Of a stretch of DNA of 64,000 nucleotides, positions 33,700 to 45,900 are shown piece after piece; the first letter of the stretch is position 1, and each line of letters starts with the position of its first letter. The notes under the pieces are model-generated. The model was not told the origin of the DNA, searched no databases, and saw only the letters and a program-made list of their open reading frames with translations. A program made the position numbers and the translations under genes. The stretch is from positions 1,178,001 through 1,242,000 of the forward strand of contig JAUFSD010000021.1 in assembly GCA_033030425.1 (NCBI GenBank). Reading direction: 5' to 3'. Origin of the DNA: Verpa conica. Its lineage: Eukaryota; Ascomycota; Pezizomycetes; Pezizales; Morchellaceae.

Positions 33700-36600
33700 A
33701 TGAGAGCAGTCGAAGCCTTGAAAGAGTTTAGCAGAATGTTTCAGAGCGGTAGTGACCCATCACCGGTAGTGTATGCTTTACCCGGCCTACATGCTTATCT
33801 ATAGATCTTTACTAATTGTCTTAGCAGATCTCTACCAGAAGAGTCCGTGCCTTTACTCTCGTATCCACCGGAACCTGTGGGCCCCATAGGTGCATGGCTT
33901 AAGGGCTCTGATCCATGGAATCTAGTGGGGTAGGTTAACCCTTGGCTAGTAAAATAGTTGATCACTCTGTCTAACAAACACGCGAAACAGGATTTGGAGT
34001 GGAAAATATACAGAAATCCATCCCCCCCTAGCACTACACAACGCCTCGTATCGCGAGGAAAAGCTTACCGATTATGAATTCCCCCACACCCCTTATAAGC
34101 CGTTACAGCCCTACCTTCCCCCTAAGCTCAAGCAACGCTCAAACCTCGAAGTTCGCGCCTTCTACAAATCATATCGCCGTAAGAGCAGTAACAGGTCCCA
34201 GGCATCCCAACATGAGCGCAGTAGCTGTAGAGGGGGAGCTACTGATGAAGCATCGCTAGAGCCTGGGCCTAGCGAAAAACTATGTACCCAGGGCGTCAAA
34301 GATGGTATCGGTCCAGATTTACTCCAGTCTCATGCCACTACCCCTGAAAATTCTTCGGAGGTTGAGCTATCGACTGTGGAGACAAGTTCTGGGGAGATGG
34401 ACTATCTCTCCCAGGGAGACGGATGCTCCGACTATTTCGAATCTCCAACTGAAGCTGATAGCACCGAATGCGGATTTGAAATATGCAACGATGGCGGTGA
34501 CCTAGATATACTCCGCATAGTATATCAAATAATCCTAAATCAAATGATCTCCATGTACCAAAGCGATATAGACTCGCTAGCTTCATGCTTCATTAGGGAC
34601 ATTGCCGAGGGCAAATATCGATCACAGAGTCCTCAATCGAATAATTTGGCAGGTCCGTACACGCGAAGCTCGGTGTCTAGCTACTCGCAGGGAGGGGCTA
34701 GGAAAGGCACAGGCGGAGGAAATACATCTAGGGGTGGTGGAAAGGAGCCAAATGATCAGGGTGGAGGACCAGGTAATCAGCGAGAGGAACCAAATGAGCA
34801 GGGTGAAGGACCAAACGAGCAGGACGGGGGGCCTCCGAAGTCCCGGAAAATGGCGATGCCTTGCCCGTATTACCTGGTGGACCACGGTAACGCGATTTAC
34901 CAGAAAGGTGGATCCCATGAAAACTGCAGAAACACTTTCCCAAGGATAGTGTATATCTCCCACTAAACCCCCTCCTTCCTAGATATTACTATACTAATCT
35001 GGAGATCTAGTCAGCATATCGAAAGGACCCACCTCCGACCTGAACAATGCCTTACCTGTGGGTATAGAAACGATCGTGGACGGATCAGAGAGCATTCTAA
35101 ATCATCAGAGAAATGCAAGAAAAAAGAATTTGATCCAGTTGGTCAAGAGGTTCTAGATCAGTATGATTTACTCAAGAGTATGCGAAATCCTACTATGGGG
35201 TGGTTATTTGGAGCTCTATTCCCCAACCGCGCTATACCGCCGCTTGTCCAGAGATGTAAGTCTATTGTATATCAGCAGCTTTAAAGGATTAGCTAACCAC
35301 TCGTCTGTGGAAGACATCAATCTTGAGCAAGATTACCCGAAAATCTCTGGCGCCCTCATCAATTATATAAAAAGGAATTGTTCGGCGATAATCGGAGGGT
35401 TCCAGAGTTCGCCGGAATTTAGGGACTTACATCAAAGTAACCCAAACGCACTAGAACTAAGTATGTGCTACCCGAGAAATCTCTGAATTGTTACTGACAA
35501 AAGGCCTAGTGGGTGCTTATCAGGAGAATTCCGGTTTTGCGGTTGCAGATATTGAAAGGACTTTGATCAGCATAACTTCTGCACTACCCGGAACCTCCTC
35601 GCAACCACCATCTCAGGCCTCGGAGGCTAGCCCGATGGAATCATTCAATACGTCTGATTCACATGACTCAGTTCAAAAAACTCAATCTAGCCTGAGAGCT
35701 AGTGATCAGCCTTCAGGCTCTGATCAGTTGTTCGTTGATCCTGGTGTTCACACTGCCCCCAGTGGGATGAAAGTGCCCCCAACTACAAACTCCCGTCCTG
35801 CACCAGGGCGTTCGGACTTCCAAGTCCCCTCTTCTGTTGCTTCAGGAGCTGTGGACTCTCCACGGGGCGGAGGCCCGGTATCTCCCTCGCCGGTCAGCCA
35901 TATGTATGGTGGAGATATACCCAACATTGAGGTTGGATCCCAAGGAAGTCCGATATCGCCCCGTGAATTTCCTGCTCATAGCCACTTGCCCCAAGTACCT
36001 CAGTCTGAGTTGGTTAATCAAAGACCCCAGTCCCACCACCAACCGTCTATCCAACGACAGAATGTCGATACCAACACCAATTTCATGCCAATGAGCTCAA
36101 TTTCAGCCTGTTATGGAGGGTTGATGTCATGTAACTCTGCAGGTCCCACCACTTGGGTTCCAGAAGCTACTAACCACATAACCCCCCCGCCGGTCGGTCA
36201 TATGTATGGTGGTCCTGGGGTTGGAGCCCAAGGAACACCAGTACAACGCCGTGGCATTCCCGATACGTACCATTCATCCGAACTCTCCCAACATAGGCCC
36301 ATGGATAATCAATCCCAGTTCCCTTACAAACCATCCACGCAGCAGCGCAACTCCTGCAACAGTATGTCAATAAATTCAGCGACTACCCTTTCTGGGAGGT
36401 CGGGGCTACGAGGTTCTCTGGCCTCCAATTCTAGATCCCCGAAGCCCGCAAACACAAGCTCTCCCACGCCCGGATTGATGAACCACTGGTATGGCATCTA
36501 CGAAAATACACCTAGTCCTGGCCCGGAGATACAAACTGGACCAGCACCCTCTTGCGGTATTATTGCTCCTGCTTTACCACAGTCATTCTTATCCGGTATC

Positions 36601-36912
36601 AATAACAATCAGTCATTGAACTTTCCCGTATTATTTAACCAGCCTAGCCCTCATGTCACCTTCGGCGGTGCATCAGGACATTCTATACAAAACCTCCCTG
36701 CGAACTTTGTGCCTTTTCCTCCTGCAAAAATTGCCTACTGGACTGCAGAGGGCATGCCTGCACAGGGCGAAAGCTCAATCGCTGGTGAGCTGCTCAGTGA
36801 TTTACTGCTAAGCCAGGGCAGGGGTGTTGATGCTACTTTGATATCTCAGGAGATAAGCTATACGTGGGGCGAGCCCACGTCTTCTTTCTGGGAGAATATG
36901 GATAAAACTTAA
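33700..36912 (+). CDS. Zinc-finger family protein, paralog C
   Basis: Six exons: 33700-33770, 33828-33929, 33991-34950, 35011-35255, 35314-35460 and 35510-36912, 975 residues. Every splice site is GT/AG and corresponds in place and phase to paralog A. The start at 33700 (MRAVEALKEF) aligns with MRVKEALRDF of A; an earlier start is possible. The zinc unit begins near residue 348: CPYYLVDHGN, SHENCRN, HIERTHL, CLTCGYRNDRG and HSKSSEKC. Before it lies a repeat-rich, Gly/Gln/Glu linker (NEQGEGPNEQDGG). The long last exon is Ser/Pro-rich with an internal imperfect duplication around SHMYGGDIP and GHMYGGPGV, and ends in WGEPTSSFWENMDKT. Function is unknown; see paralog A. Confidence 0.75.
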
Positions 36913-38157
36913 CACACTCACTGGTTGAGGTTTATTCTAAAGTTCCAGTAGAGCTGCAAACTGTATCAGCGTGCAGTGGTGGAGATATTGCGTAGTAAGG
37001 GTGGTGTTTTGAAGAAGGCTTTCTCTAGCTCTGTCAGTACCACCGGGGAGTTCTATTGGACAACTACTACCATGTTTTCGTCAACCACTGATTTTATGGC
37101 ATCCGAGGGGGAATCTCAGGTACCATGCGAGTAGAGTTAGTACTTTTTATTTTTCTTGTTTAAATCGCGTTCCCGCTTTGTCATTTGTTTAACTTACTTG
37201 AAATTAGTACGTTTTTTATACTTCTGTTTAACTGACCTGAAATTGCAATTTTTCCTCTTTTGTTTGACCGGCTCGAGATCTTTTATATTCATCAAGTAAC
37301 AATGATAATTTCCTATAAACCTATAGTGCGTTAGTGGATGAGGGTCATTAGATGACATACCGTATAAATATCGGTGCTAGTCTTCCTATTGGGGTTGTTT
37401 GAGGGCCTTGGTGTCGTTTTAGCTGGCTATGTCTCCCCCGAACTCGGAAAGCTAGTGATTAAACTCCTCATATCTCTTGGGCTTCAGGGGACTGCTTTTC
37501 GGCGGAGTTTACTAGATATTTCTCCTTATCCCAAAGGCCAGCTTAAAACTGGACTTGGGGAGCCCTAGTGTGGAGAGAGTTTAAGAGGAAAAGAAGCAGA
37601 ATTAGGAAAGCGAGAGGGGAGAGGAGGGCAAGGGATAGTGATGGTGAAGCAGGAAATGAGGATGAGTGGGGATGGGGGGGATCTCTGGGAAGAAGCGGTG
37701 AGCGAGAACAGCGAGAGGGCAGGTTGAAGAAGGTTTAGGGCGATAAGAGCAGAGGGGAAAACAGTGGCGGCATGTGTTTGTTTTGCGTATTTTGTTTGTT
37801 ATTTTGAAGTGTGGAGTGCGAATACCTTAGCCTTAGGGCTTCTGTGATAACGCCCTGTATAAGGCTTGGCTCCCAACAGCACTTAGACCTGCTTATGAGA
37901 GATATGACATATGTTTATTGATAGTAGTCTAGTCTAAGAGCCTCACTTGGCTCTTATAGTCCATGCCAAGACATTATTGAAGCCACGTTCCATGACAGCT
38001 TCATGTATTTATGATAAATTCATTCATTGCAAAGGCCAGCTTAACCCTAGCCCACCTATTATGACGTCATATGGTTGAACCCTGGAACCAAATAATTCGT
38101 CAACTATTAAACCCTTAAAAGGTGAGCACACTCTGACATCACATCAAATACCTGGTA
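36913..38157. other. 3' flank of paralog C and dispersed repeat
   Basis: 36913-37130 resembles the flank of paralog A. 37560-38035 on the minus strand resembles 54000-54290 on the plus strand (shared AATCATAAATACATG, GGCTAAGGTAT and a pyrimidine-rich run). No gene recognised; the 64-codon ORF at 37374 looks accidental. Confidence 0.5.
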
Positions 38158-38429
38158 TATAATCATCTTCCAGGGAAAGAACAAGGAAATAGAGGGGGTA
38201 TTCACAGGCACGGCCGGGGGTGTTTAAGTGGCGGAAGCACTTACTTTGACACTATTTATTCAATAATACACCATTTCTAGTAACGAGAGCTTCTTGAGCC
38301 ATCATAAAAGTAGGAATAGTAGCTTGTTGTTTGCCTTATTTGGGCCTACTGGGTGGATCTGAACCTCCGAGACACCTCCGTGCGTACCCCCCCCCTGTTT
38401 TCTTGTTCCTTTCCTGGAGGATGATTATA
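38158..38429. mobile_element. MITE, family 2, copy 2
   Basis: 272 bp with long imperfect inverted ends: TATAATCATCTTCCAGGGAA at the left and the complement of TATAATCATCCTCCAGGAAA at the right. Shares interior blocks with 30855-31118. It lies 130 bp before the hydrolase start, so it forms part of that promoter region. Confidence 0.78.
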
Positions 38430-38559
38430 TCGTATCTTAGCGAGACCCCTGTAAGTATAACATATTTAAAGTTATAAGGGCATTTAGAGAACGTCTCACC
38501 TTTAATTTCATAGATCACTCAGGTCCACCATACTCACCACATTAACCTAGGAACCCACC

Positions 38560-39558
38560 ATGTCTCAATCAAGATGGATGCTTCACGGCCAAGCTCTCTG
38601 GTGGCGGACCTTAATGGAAATCGGAATGACACTCCATCGCCTCGCGCCACCATTCCCCCCAGATCCTTCATTCTCACAAAGTATCCCCGCGACCATTTCA
38701 CCGCAGGAAGGAAACATCGAGCTTTTTTTCTATACGCCTCGGGACTATCAGGACGGGAAGATAAGCGGGAAGAGGTATCCGGTACTGGTCAATTTCCACG
38801 GGGGTGGTTTCACGATTGGTCGCGCTACCGACGACGCACGGTGGGCTTCAGCGGTCGTAGATGAAGTTGGCGCGGTTGTCGTAAGCGTCGACTACCGCCG
38901 AGCTCCCGAACACCCGTTCCCAACCGCCGTTGAAGACGGCGTTGACGCAATACTGTACCTGATCACGCATGCGGAGGAACTCAGTATCGACCCAGACCGA
39001 ATTGGAATAAGCGGGTTTTCGGCAGGTGGGAATATGGCATTTACTACGCCGCTGAGGTTAGATGAGGAGCTACGACGAAGACGAGAGAAGGGTGTTTCTG
39101 CTCTGCCAGCGGGTAAGATTGTTGTTATCGTCGCTTGGTACCCGAGCACAGATTTTACGAATCCGAGGGCTCAGCGACGGTTAACGAATCTTCGGCCGGA
39201 GAAGGAGTTGCCGAAGCTTTTCACGGATCTGTTTGATGCTTCGTATTTACATCCGCCGGATTCGGTCTCTATGTCGGATCCGTATCTTTCGCCTGGTGTT
39301 GCCCCGACTGAGGTGTTGAAGTGTTTGCCGGATGATATTTGTATCTATACGTGTGAGTGGGACGAGCTGTTGGTTGAGGCTGAGAGGTTTAGGGACCGGT
39401 TGGAGAAGGATTGTGGGAAGAGGGTGAGGTATAAGATGTTTAATGGTACGGCGCATGGATGGGATAAAAGTCCAAACCCCGTCTGGAGGGATCCGAAGAG
39501 GGAGGCGGCTTATAGGGAGGCGTGTCAAGAGTTGCGACGGGTGTTTGGTGATACCTAG
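38560..39558 (+). CDS. Alpha/beta hydrolase, hormone-sensitive-lipase family
   Basis: Intronless 332-codon ORF. The ATG has a good fungal context (CCCACCATG). Motifs in order: oxyanion-hole HGGGF near residue 81, nucleophile elbow GFSAGG near 152, Asp in CEWDELL near 268 and His in GTAHGWD near 299, completing the Ser-Asp-His triad. YRRAPEHPFP is the conserved post-strand motif of the family. Likely an esterase or deacetylase acting on small acyl esters, cytosolic because no signal peptide is seen; the substrate is unknown. The MITE just upstream may supply promoter sequence. Confidence 0.9.
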   Translation: MSQSRWMLHGQALWWRTLMEIGMTLHRLAPPFPPDPSFSQSIPATISPQEGNIELFFYTPRDYQDGKISGKRYPVLVNFHGGGFTIGRATDDARWASAVVDEVGAVVVSVDYRRAPEHPFPTAVEDGVDAILYLITHAEELSIDPDRIGISGFSAGGNMAFTTPLRLDEELRRRREKGVSALPAGKIVVIVAWYPSTDFTNPRAQRRLTNLRPEKELPKLFTDLFDASYLHPPDSVSMSDPYLSPGVAPTEVLKCLPDDICIYTCEWDELLVEAERFRDRLEKDCGKRVRYKMFNGTAHGWDKSPNPVWRDPKREAAYREACQELRRVFGDT

Positions 39559-40680
39559 GGTGTTGGAATGCTTGTGATTTGTCTTTGGTCCTATTGTAAT
39601 ACTTGTGCTATCTAATTGGCCAAGAGCATCGTATCTTGACCTATAGTATTACTGCAAAGTCTTGTTACATCTGCGGGGCCATCTCCAATTGGGCACTCTA
39701 CTCATAGCTACTACTGCATGGAGTGTAACAGGTGCGAAAGCTAGTAGCGCTTGCACAACCCCCTGTGTCACTGGGACTTGTAGAGGTTTATTGAGAAGTA
39801 TAAGAAAATTTTGAACTTCTTACTAGCCCACTAATATTTTTCCCCATCTAGGTTTACTGAAATGAAGGTAATATAGAAGGGCGATAAAACTGTAGTATGA
39901 CCAAATATACACTAAGATAATATATCTCAGAACATAGCAACAGGACTCCCCAAGCCACTTAGATAGCCATCTTTCTACATAAACTGCCTTTTAATATAAC
40001 AGAAAATTAGATTAATCACTACTATGCATGGATTTTCTATTTAATATGATCTTATTACGGTTCTGGTGCTCAGTGCTCTCTAATACGCTCTAGGAAGGCT
40101 GGGGGGTTTTACTTTAGCGAGGCTTTAGTGTATTTGTCAAACCAGTAACAAACCGCTAGGTAGCTCCATAAGCACACTATCTTATATGAAGTTTAAGTAT
40201 ATATAGTTGTTCCCTGGTCCCTTCTGTTACTCCAATAGCTATTTAATATTTTTAGGAGCGGTTTCTATTGAGATATGGGGTCAAAGAATTCGTACCATGA
40301 GTAGCGTAAATCATATTCCGCCCCATTGGATAGCCTTATCTCAAGCCCTAGATGTAGAACATATGGTGGGGTATTAATTTATTTATTACCAATGCTATAT
40401 TTACTCCGGAGCCCTCCTCCGGCCCTATTCTACACACTGTTGCAGGGGTATTCTTATTGTTGAGTAGAAGCTGCGATAAGCGATGACGTCACCCAAGAAA
40501 CACAGATTAAAATCACGTCAAAAGCCCATCACTGAACTGTTTACAACTCCCTGCAAAGTTAATTATATAATTAGACTTGTGGACCCCCCTAAAGCGTATC
40601 ACTCGAACCTGATTTATCCTCAGCCCTATATGTAGTCCTACTGATAACCTGAACCCCGATGTCTCAAACCGTGTCTTACA
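39559..40680. other. Intergenic, no gene recognised
   Basis: AT-rich spacer between two plus-strand genes. Nothing supportable seen. Confidence 0.5.
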
Positions 40681-41997
40681 ATGTTTTCAAAAAGCAACTC
40701 CAAAAAGACCACTCCCCTTAACATACTCCTCACAAACGGCCGTTTTCCTGTCTCCGTCGATCTTGCACGGCAGTTAAGACTCGCCGGTAACAATGTATTC
40801 GTTGTCGACCCGATGCACTACCACGTCTGCAAGTTCTCCCGTGCCGTGAAGAAAAGCTACTTCGTCCCCGCACCACACGTAGACCCCGAGGGCTACATCA
40901 AAGGTGTAAAGCACGCAATCCAAGAGTCCAACATCGACCTCATTATACCTATCCACGAAGAAATATTCTACCTCGCCGGCTGCCAAGAAGAGGAGATCCT
41001 GCGCCGACTATTTGCGCCACAGTTCGACCTCCTCATCATGCTGCATAACAAATGGGAATTCAGCCTGTTCCTATCAAGCATCGGCCTCGACGCACCAAGC
41101 GCCTCATTATGCCGCACCATAAACGACGTAAGCCATCTCGACCGTTCCAAAGAGCTTGCTCTAAAACCTGTATTCGGCAGAGCTTCCACAAACATCTACC
41201 ACCTCAAACCAGGAGAGCCCGTTCCTACAGACATCAACGTGAGCGAAGAGAACCACTACATCGCACAAGAATGGATCACAGGAAATCGGTACTGCAGCTA
41301 CAGCGTCATCCGAGGCGGCAAGATCCAAGCCTTCGCCGTCTACCCTGTCCAAGACACCATCGACGGTTCATCAGCCGTATTCTTCACATCAATCGAGCAC
41401 CCCCGGATCCGCGCATACGTCGAGAAGATAGCTGCCGCATTAGGTAACACCACAGGCCAGATTGCGCTCGATCTTGTTGAGACGAATGAGCGACTTGTAG
41501 CGATCGAATGTAATCCCCGTGCCACCAGTGGGATTCACCTATTCTCGCGAACACCGCATCTTGCACGGGCTATGACCGAGCCTGGAGTCTCGCAGATTGT
41601 GAGGTTGGCGAGACCGGGGGCGACTAGGCAGTTGATGCCGGGGATGCTGATGTGGGATCGCTCGGATAGGTCTGTGAGAATGTATGCGAGCCATATGAAG
41701 AGGTTGATGGGGAGTAAGGATGTCTTGTTCAGTGCGCATGATTTACTGCCGAGTCTTATGCAGCCGTTTCTGTTGACTAGTTATTATAAAATATGTCAGG
41801 AGAGGAAGATGAAGTTGCCGGAGATGTTTCAGTGGGATCTGACGTGGGAGCCAGTTGGGGAGGAGTTGGCGAAGGTTAGGAAGATGTTGGAGGAGAATAG
41901 GCGGAATTTGGGGGTGCATGAGGGTGCCCAGGATCGGCGGAAAGCGAATCTGGAACAGAAAGATAGTAGAGAGTTTGTAAGGGATCAGGTAATATAA
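40681..41997 (+). CDS. ATP-grasp domain protein (carbamoyl-phosphate-synthase-like)
   Basis: Intronless 438-codon ORF. The N-terminus is a Rossmann-like pre-ATP-grasp domain (ILLTNGRFPVSVDLARQL). The ATP-grasp fold follows: LHNKWEFSLFL, LALKPVFGRAST with the nucleotide-binding Lys, AQEWITGNRYC, and the metal-binding strand LVAIECNPRATSGIHLF with the E-x-N-P-R signature. Such enzymes join a carboxylate to an amine or thiol using ATP. The substrate cannot be read from sequence. No biosynthetic partners are visible apart from the hydrolase 1.1 kb upstream on the same strand, and a shared pathway is only a possibility. The C-terminal 30 residues are charged and probably disordered. Confidence 0.88.
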   Translation: MFSKSNSKKTTPLNILLTNGRFPVSVDLARQLRLAGNNVFVVDPMHYHVCKFSRAVKKSYFVPAPHVDPEGYIKGVKHAIQESNIDLIIPIHEEIFYLAGCQEEEILRRLFAPQFDLLIMLHNKWEFSLFLSSIGLDAPSASLCRTINDVSHLDRSKELALKPVFGRASTNIYHLKPGEPVPTDINVSEENHYIAQEWITGNRYCSYSVIRGGKIQAFAVYPVQDTIDGSSAVFFTSIEHPRIRAYVEKIAAALGNTTGQIALDLVETNERLVAIECNPRATSGIHLFSRTPHLARAMTEPGVSQIVRLARPGATRQLMPGMLMWDRSDRSVRMYASHMKRLMGSKDVLFSAHDLLPSLMQPFLLTSYYKICQERKMKLPEMFQWDLTWEPVGEELAKVRKMLEENRRNLGVHEGAQDRRKANLEQKDSREFVRDQVI

Positions 41998-44200
41998 ATT
42001 AATTTGACCCAGAGGGTTTGATCTTGGTGATAAAGTTATTGGAGTGAGCGACGGTTGCGAGTGTGCGAAAGGGTGGTTTGAGAGATACACAGGCATCACG
42101 TATAATAAGTACTCGAGAGGTTCACCCGGCGTATTTTATATCATGCGAGTGAATGAATGAATAATACATGCTTTTAATCATGCAGGTACCACGACCTTTC
42201 TAAACTACTGGGAGTTATAAATCGGAGGTCCTTTTCATTGTCCCTGAAGATGCAAAACAGTCACAAAGATGTTAGATTCGCGGGGGGTTTATTCCAAGGT
42301 TATACCAACGCCGTAAAACTAGGGATAGAAACACCTAACCAAAGTGCTATAGCGCCTCGTAAAAACTGATCGTCCGATTGCCTAAATACACCAAAATCGA
42401 GTGTTTTCACACCATTACAGGACAGGTATTTATGATTCAAAATTTACAGTGCTAGCAGAGTAGATATATATACTGATGAAGACCTTATGTTTAAGGTAAG
42501 AACTCTATATATGAGATATAGGAGTAGTAGTGTAGGCTAGAAGTAGGGTAGGTTGTAAATTTGATTGGAAAATACCAAGACCCCATACAAATCCCAAGTC
42601 TTGGCGCTGATTTTGAGATCCACTCTACAGGAACCCCTAGAGCCCACACTACAATGAGCAGTATTTTAGAATGAGTCTAGAAATTAATTTTCCATATGGT
42701 TAAGTTCCATTATACATAATTACAAGAGAGTCCCTTGCCTAGTGTAGTGGGGAAAGTGGTTATAATATAGCTGTTTTGAGGGATATTTGGTGTGGTTTTC
42801 AATTCGGACGATGACTTATTACGAGGCGCTGTAGTAATCAACCATCACGAGATATAGCAAAAAAATGCTACGATTTACCCTTCATGAGCCTAGCCAAAGT
42901 ATTAAAATGATCCTGCTCCCACTCTGGAGGGTCAGTATTCAGGCTTATCTTATAATCACAAAATATCACTCGCTTATCATATTCCTGGAAACCTTTTTTT
43001 CCTCATACACACATTCCCAGGATTGTTAATTGGGGTTTCTAAAGTAAGCATCTTGGGATGTTGCTACTAGCAAGCCAAATATCAAACCATGTGGCTTGAT
43101 ACTGGAGATGAAAGGATGCCCGGATAACTTACTTTCGGAGACTCGGCCAATGCGGAGACCTAGAGACTCAGCAAAAAGGGAGAATTACTAGGCAAAGGGC
43201 GACAGTATCGATATAGGGTTACCTACGAGATTTGTGGTCGTCAAACCTATCTATCTATTCCCTATCATTATGCTCAATAGTGATTACCTCTTTTACTTAC
43301 TCCTGTGAGTATTTAGATCCTTGATTCATATACTTTAGCGTCAACTGAGCCCTCGTGAAACATCAAAACTATACCGTATACAAACGTTAAACTTCAGCCC
43401 CTATAGTTCAGGCAGCAGTCAAAAAGACCTCCAAGGTCACATATACTCCGTTTTGTAATTCTATTAGTATTTAAAGTAGTTCTACTAGGGGTGTTACGTT
43501 ATATTCAATTTCGGTATTCTCACCATTGCGATTTCACGGGGGTTAATTAACACCTAAGTATTAGAGCACTTACGTAAAAGGAAAGTTGCTTACTTATTTT
43601 TTTGGTCTCCTCGTTGAGCCTACCTTTAGACAATGGCATAAATTTACCCCCGGTTCATCTCCGATATCACCGCGTCTATGATCCTAGAAAAATATCCTAG
43701 ATTCTATTAAATACTCGAAAGATTAGCAGAGCGTTTACAACGGTATAAAGATATAATCTTGATTTTAGATATGATTATTAGGGGCATCTGTTAGTTCCTC
43801 AAACTAAATAGGACGAGAGGGTCGTTTTGATATACATGGGTAGGTTCTGATCCGAGTTTTGGACCGTATGCTAATCGTTTTGTGGGTTTCAGGTGTAAAC
43901 TACTCGCTGCCATGAAATAACTAGTGACCTCACACACAAAGGGAAGAAACCTAGCCACCGTACTCCAGAAATACCTGTTTTTTAGGTCCCAGTAACAACA
44001 GGGAACCCCGAAACTACCAATATGATAGAATCGGCTACGCATTGTGGGATTTATGTAGCTATGCCAGAAGAATTAATAAAAATAAGAGTAAATGTGGGAA
44101 GGGGGGGGGAAATCTTACACGTCTATTGGTATTATGTACATTTTGCTACTAGACTGCTGTTTGATTTTCCCTAGAAATTAGCGAACCGTTCAAGAAAAGA
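41998..44200. other. Gene-free AT-rich spacer
   Basis: No ORF of protein-like composition, no RNA gene and no duplicated element were recognised. Confidence 0.5.
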
Positions 44201-44653
44201 AGAAAAGATGGGGGTAGGACTTTCCTGAGGGTCTTAAGAAACACTGCGAGGTTCCCCAAAATCTAAGAAACTCACTCAAAATTAGTAGGGAAAACATATA
44301 CGCAAATATAGAGATGAGGGGAACTTTTGAGATATACATACGTGCAAAATATAACCTGTAGATTTTTTTTATCAGAATACTAGAGGATGTAAAAACTATG
44401 AAACAATCTTGTAAGGATAAGAGGACAATAAAGAAGAAAAGATGGGGGTAGGACTTTCCTGAGGGTCTTAAGAAACACTGCGAGGTTCCCCAAAATCTAA
44501 GAAACTCACTCAAAATTAGTAGGGAAACATATACACGAAGATAGAGGGAAACTTCTTAGATATACATACGTGTAGGGTGTAACCTGTAGAAGTTTTTTCA
44601 TTAGAATGCTATTAGATGTAAAAACTATAAAACAATCTTGTAAGGATAAGAGG
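44201..44653. repeat. 233-bp tandem duplication
   Basis: AAGAAAAGATGGGGGTAGGA starts at 44201 and again at 44434. The first 100 bp of the two units are almost identical and the second halves have diverged. A minus-strand ORF through it simply repeats itself and is not taken as a gene. Confidence 0.9.
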
Positions 44654-45885
44654 GAGGAGGGGGGTACATACCTACTTGTGTGTCGGTGGGTGTCAAGGTC
44701 CGGATGTTGATAATCATAGTTTTCTTTTACGAAGAGGGGAGGGCAGGCCTACTTATGTGTCGACATGAGTGTGTGTTCCCTAGGCTCACCCGTTCTCACA
44801 CATCCCAGGTTGCTACAAAACCTCATACCAGTAAGCTACAGGTGCAGGGACTGACATAGAGTAGCTCCCTATCAGGCGCTTAAAATGGACGGCGATGTAA
44901 CCAAGCGTATACCTTCCTCTCGCACAAGGATGGAGAAAGCACTCCGAGAACAAAGAATCTCCCGTATACAGAAGGGGTGGGAAAGAAAAAAAATTTCTGA
45001 CCCCCTAATCACGCCACGAAATGGGCCCACTGGGGGAAGAAATACATGTAGTGCAGTGCCAACATATGACCTACCGCGTGCATTATGCATGCATGTGTGT
45101 GTGTGTGCTGTAGGCAGACTATCGGGGAGAAAAACTTCACTAACCCTGCTTTATTCCCCGAGAGCCCCCAAGAGTACACTACCAACGTACGATCACCCAG
45201 AGTATAAAGATTTTACATAGTATTGGGATCGTGAGAATGAGACAGACGGCAGAGCAACAAAGGGGTTCTCTTCTAGCATTGGATCACGCCATGTTAATGC
45301 GGAAGACTTTCGTAAGTCTAAGATAGATGCAGATCCATCAGGCCATTTGAACATGCGAGACAGCCCCCACCAGCAGCTCAGTGACACCATAGTCGGACGA
45401 CGCCAAGCGTGGTGGGTAGACTATGGTGGACTACTGTCGACTACAGCGTCGCAGCCAAGCCTGTCTGTCCGAGAAATGGATAGACGAGGATCACTGTGGA
45501 CCCTTTTATGCATTTATCTCTTGGCAGATAATCAACTTGTAAATATGTATCCGTAATGTTATAGATAATTATGTAATAAGAGGGGTATTATAATCCTCTC
45601 TCAATATCATGCCAACGTTAGGATTTAACGAGTATAAAAGGTATTATTGCTTAGTTTTATTTAATTAATATTGTGATGACTTTACCGGAAGTGATTTGTA
45701 TGCATTCAGTGTAGCCCAACCGTTCAGGAGGACAGATGTACATGTATATAGCCCACTACAAGACCAATAGCACAAGGCGTACGTGTATCTGCATCCCTAT
45801 CAATACATAATAATGACATTTATCCTTTATCCAATTCAAAATAACTACGAAGCTTGATATAATCGAGTCCAGAAAGACAGAAAAT
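44654..45885. other. Intergenic with a short TG microsatellite
   Basis: Includes a (TG)n run near 45095. ORFs on both strands around 44870-45390 lack recognisable motifs. Confidence 0.45.
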
Positions 45886-45900
45886 GGGGGGGGGGGGGGG
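45886..45900. repeat. Poly-G tract (15 G)
   Basis: Uninterrupted run of 15 G on the plus strand; likely length-variable and a possible sequencing weak point. Confidence 0.9.

Noticed and set aside
41052..41739. Several ORFs antisense or out of frame within the ATP-grasp gene
   Set aside because: Shadows of the strongly biased coding frame.
44190..44513. Minus-strand ORF with internally repeated protein
   Set aside because: The repetition is simply the 233-bp DNA duplication read twice.
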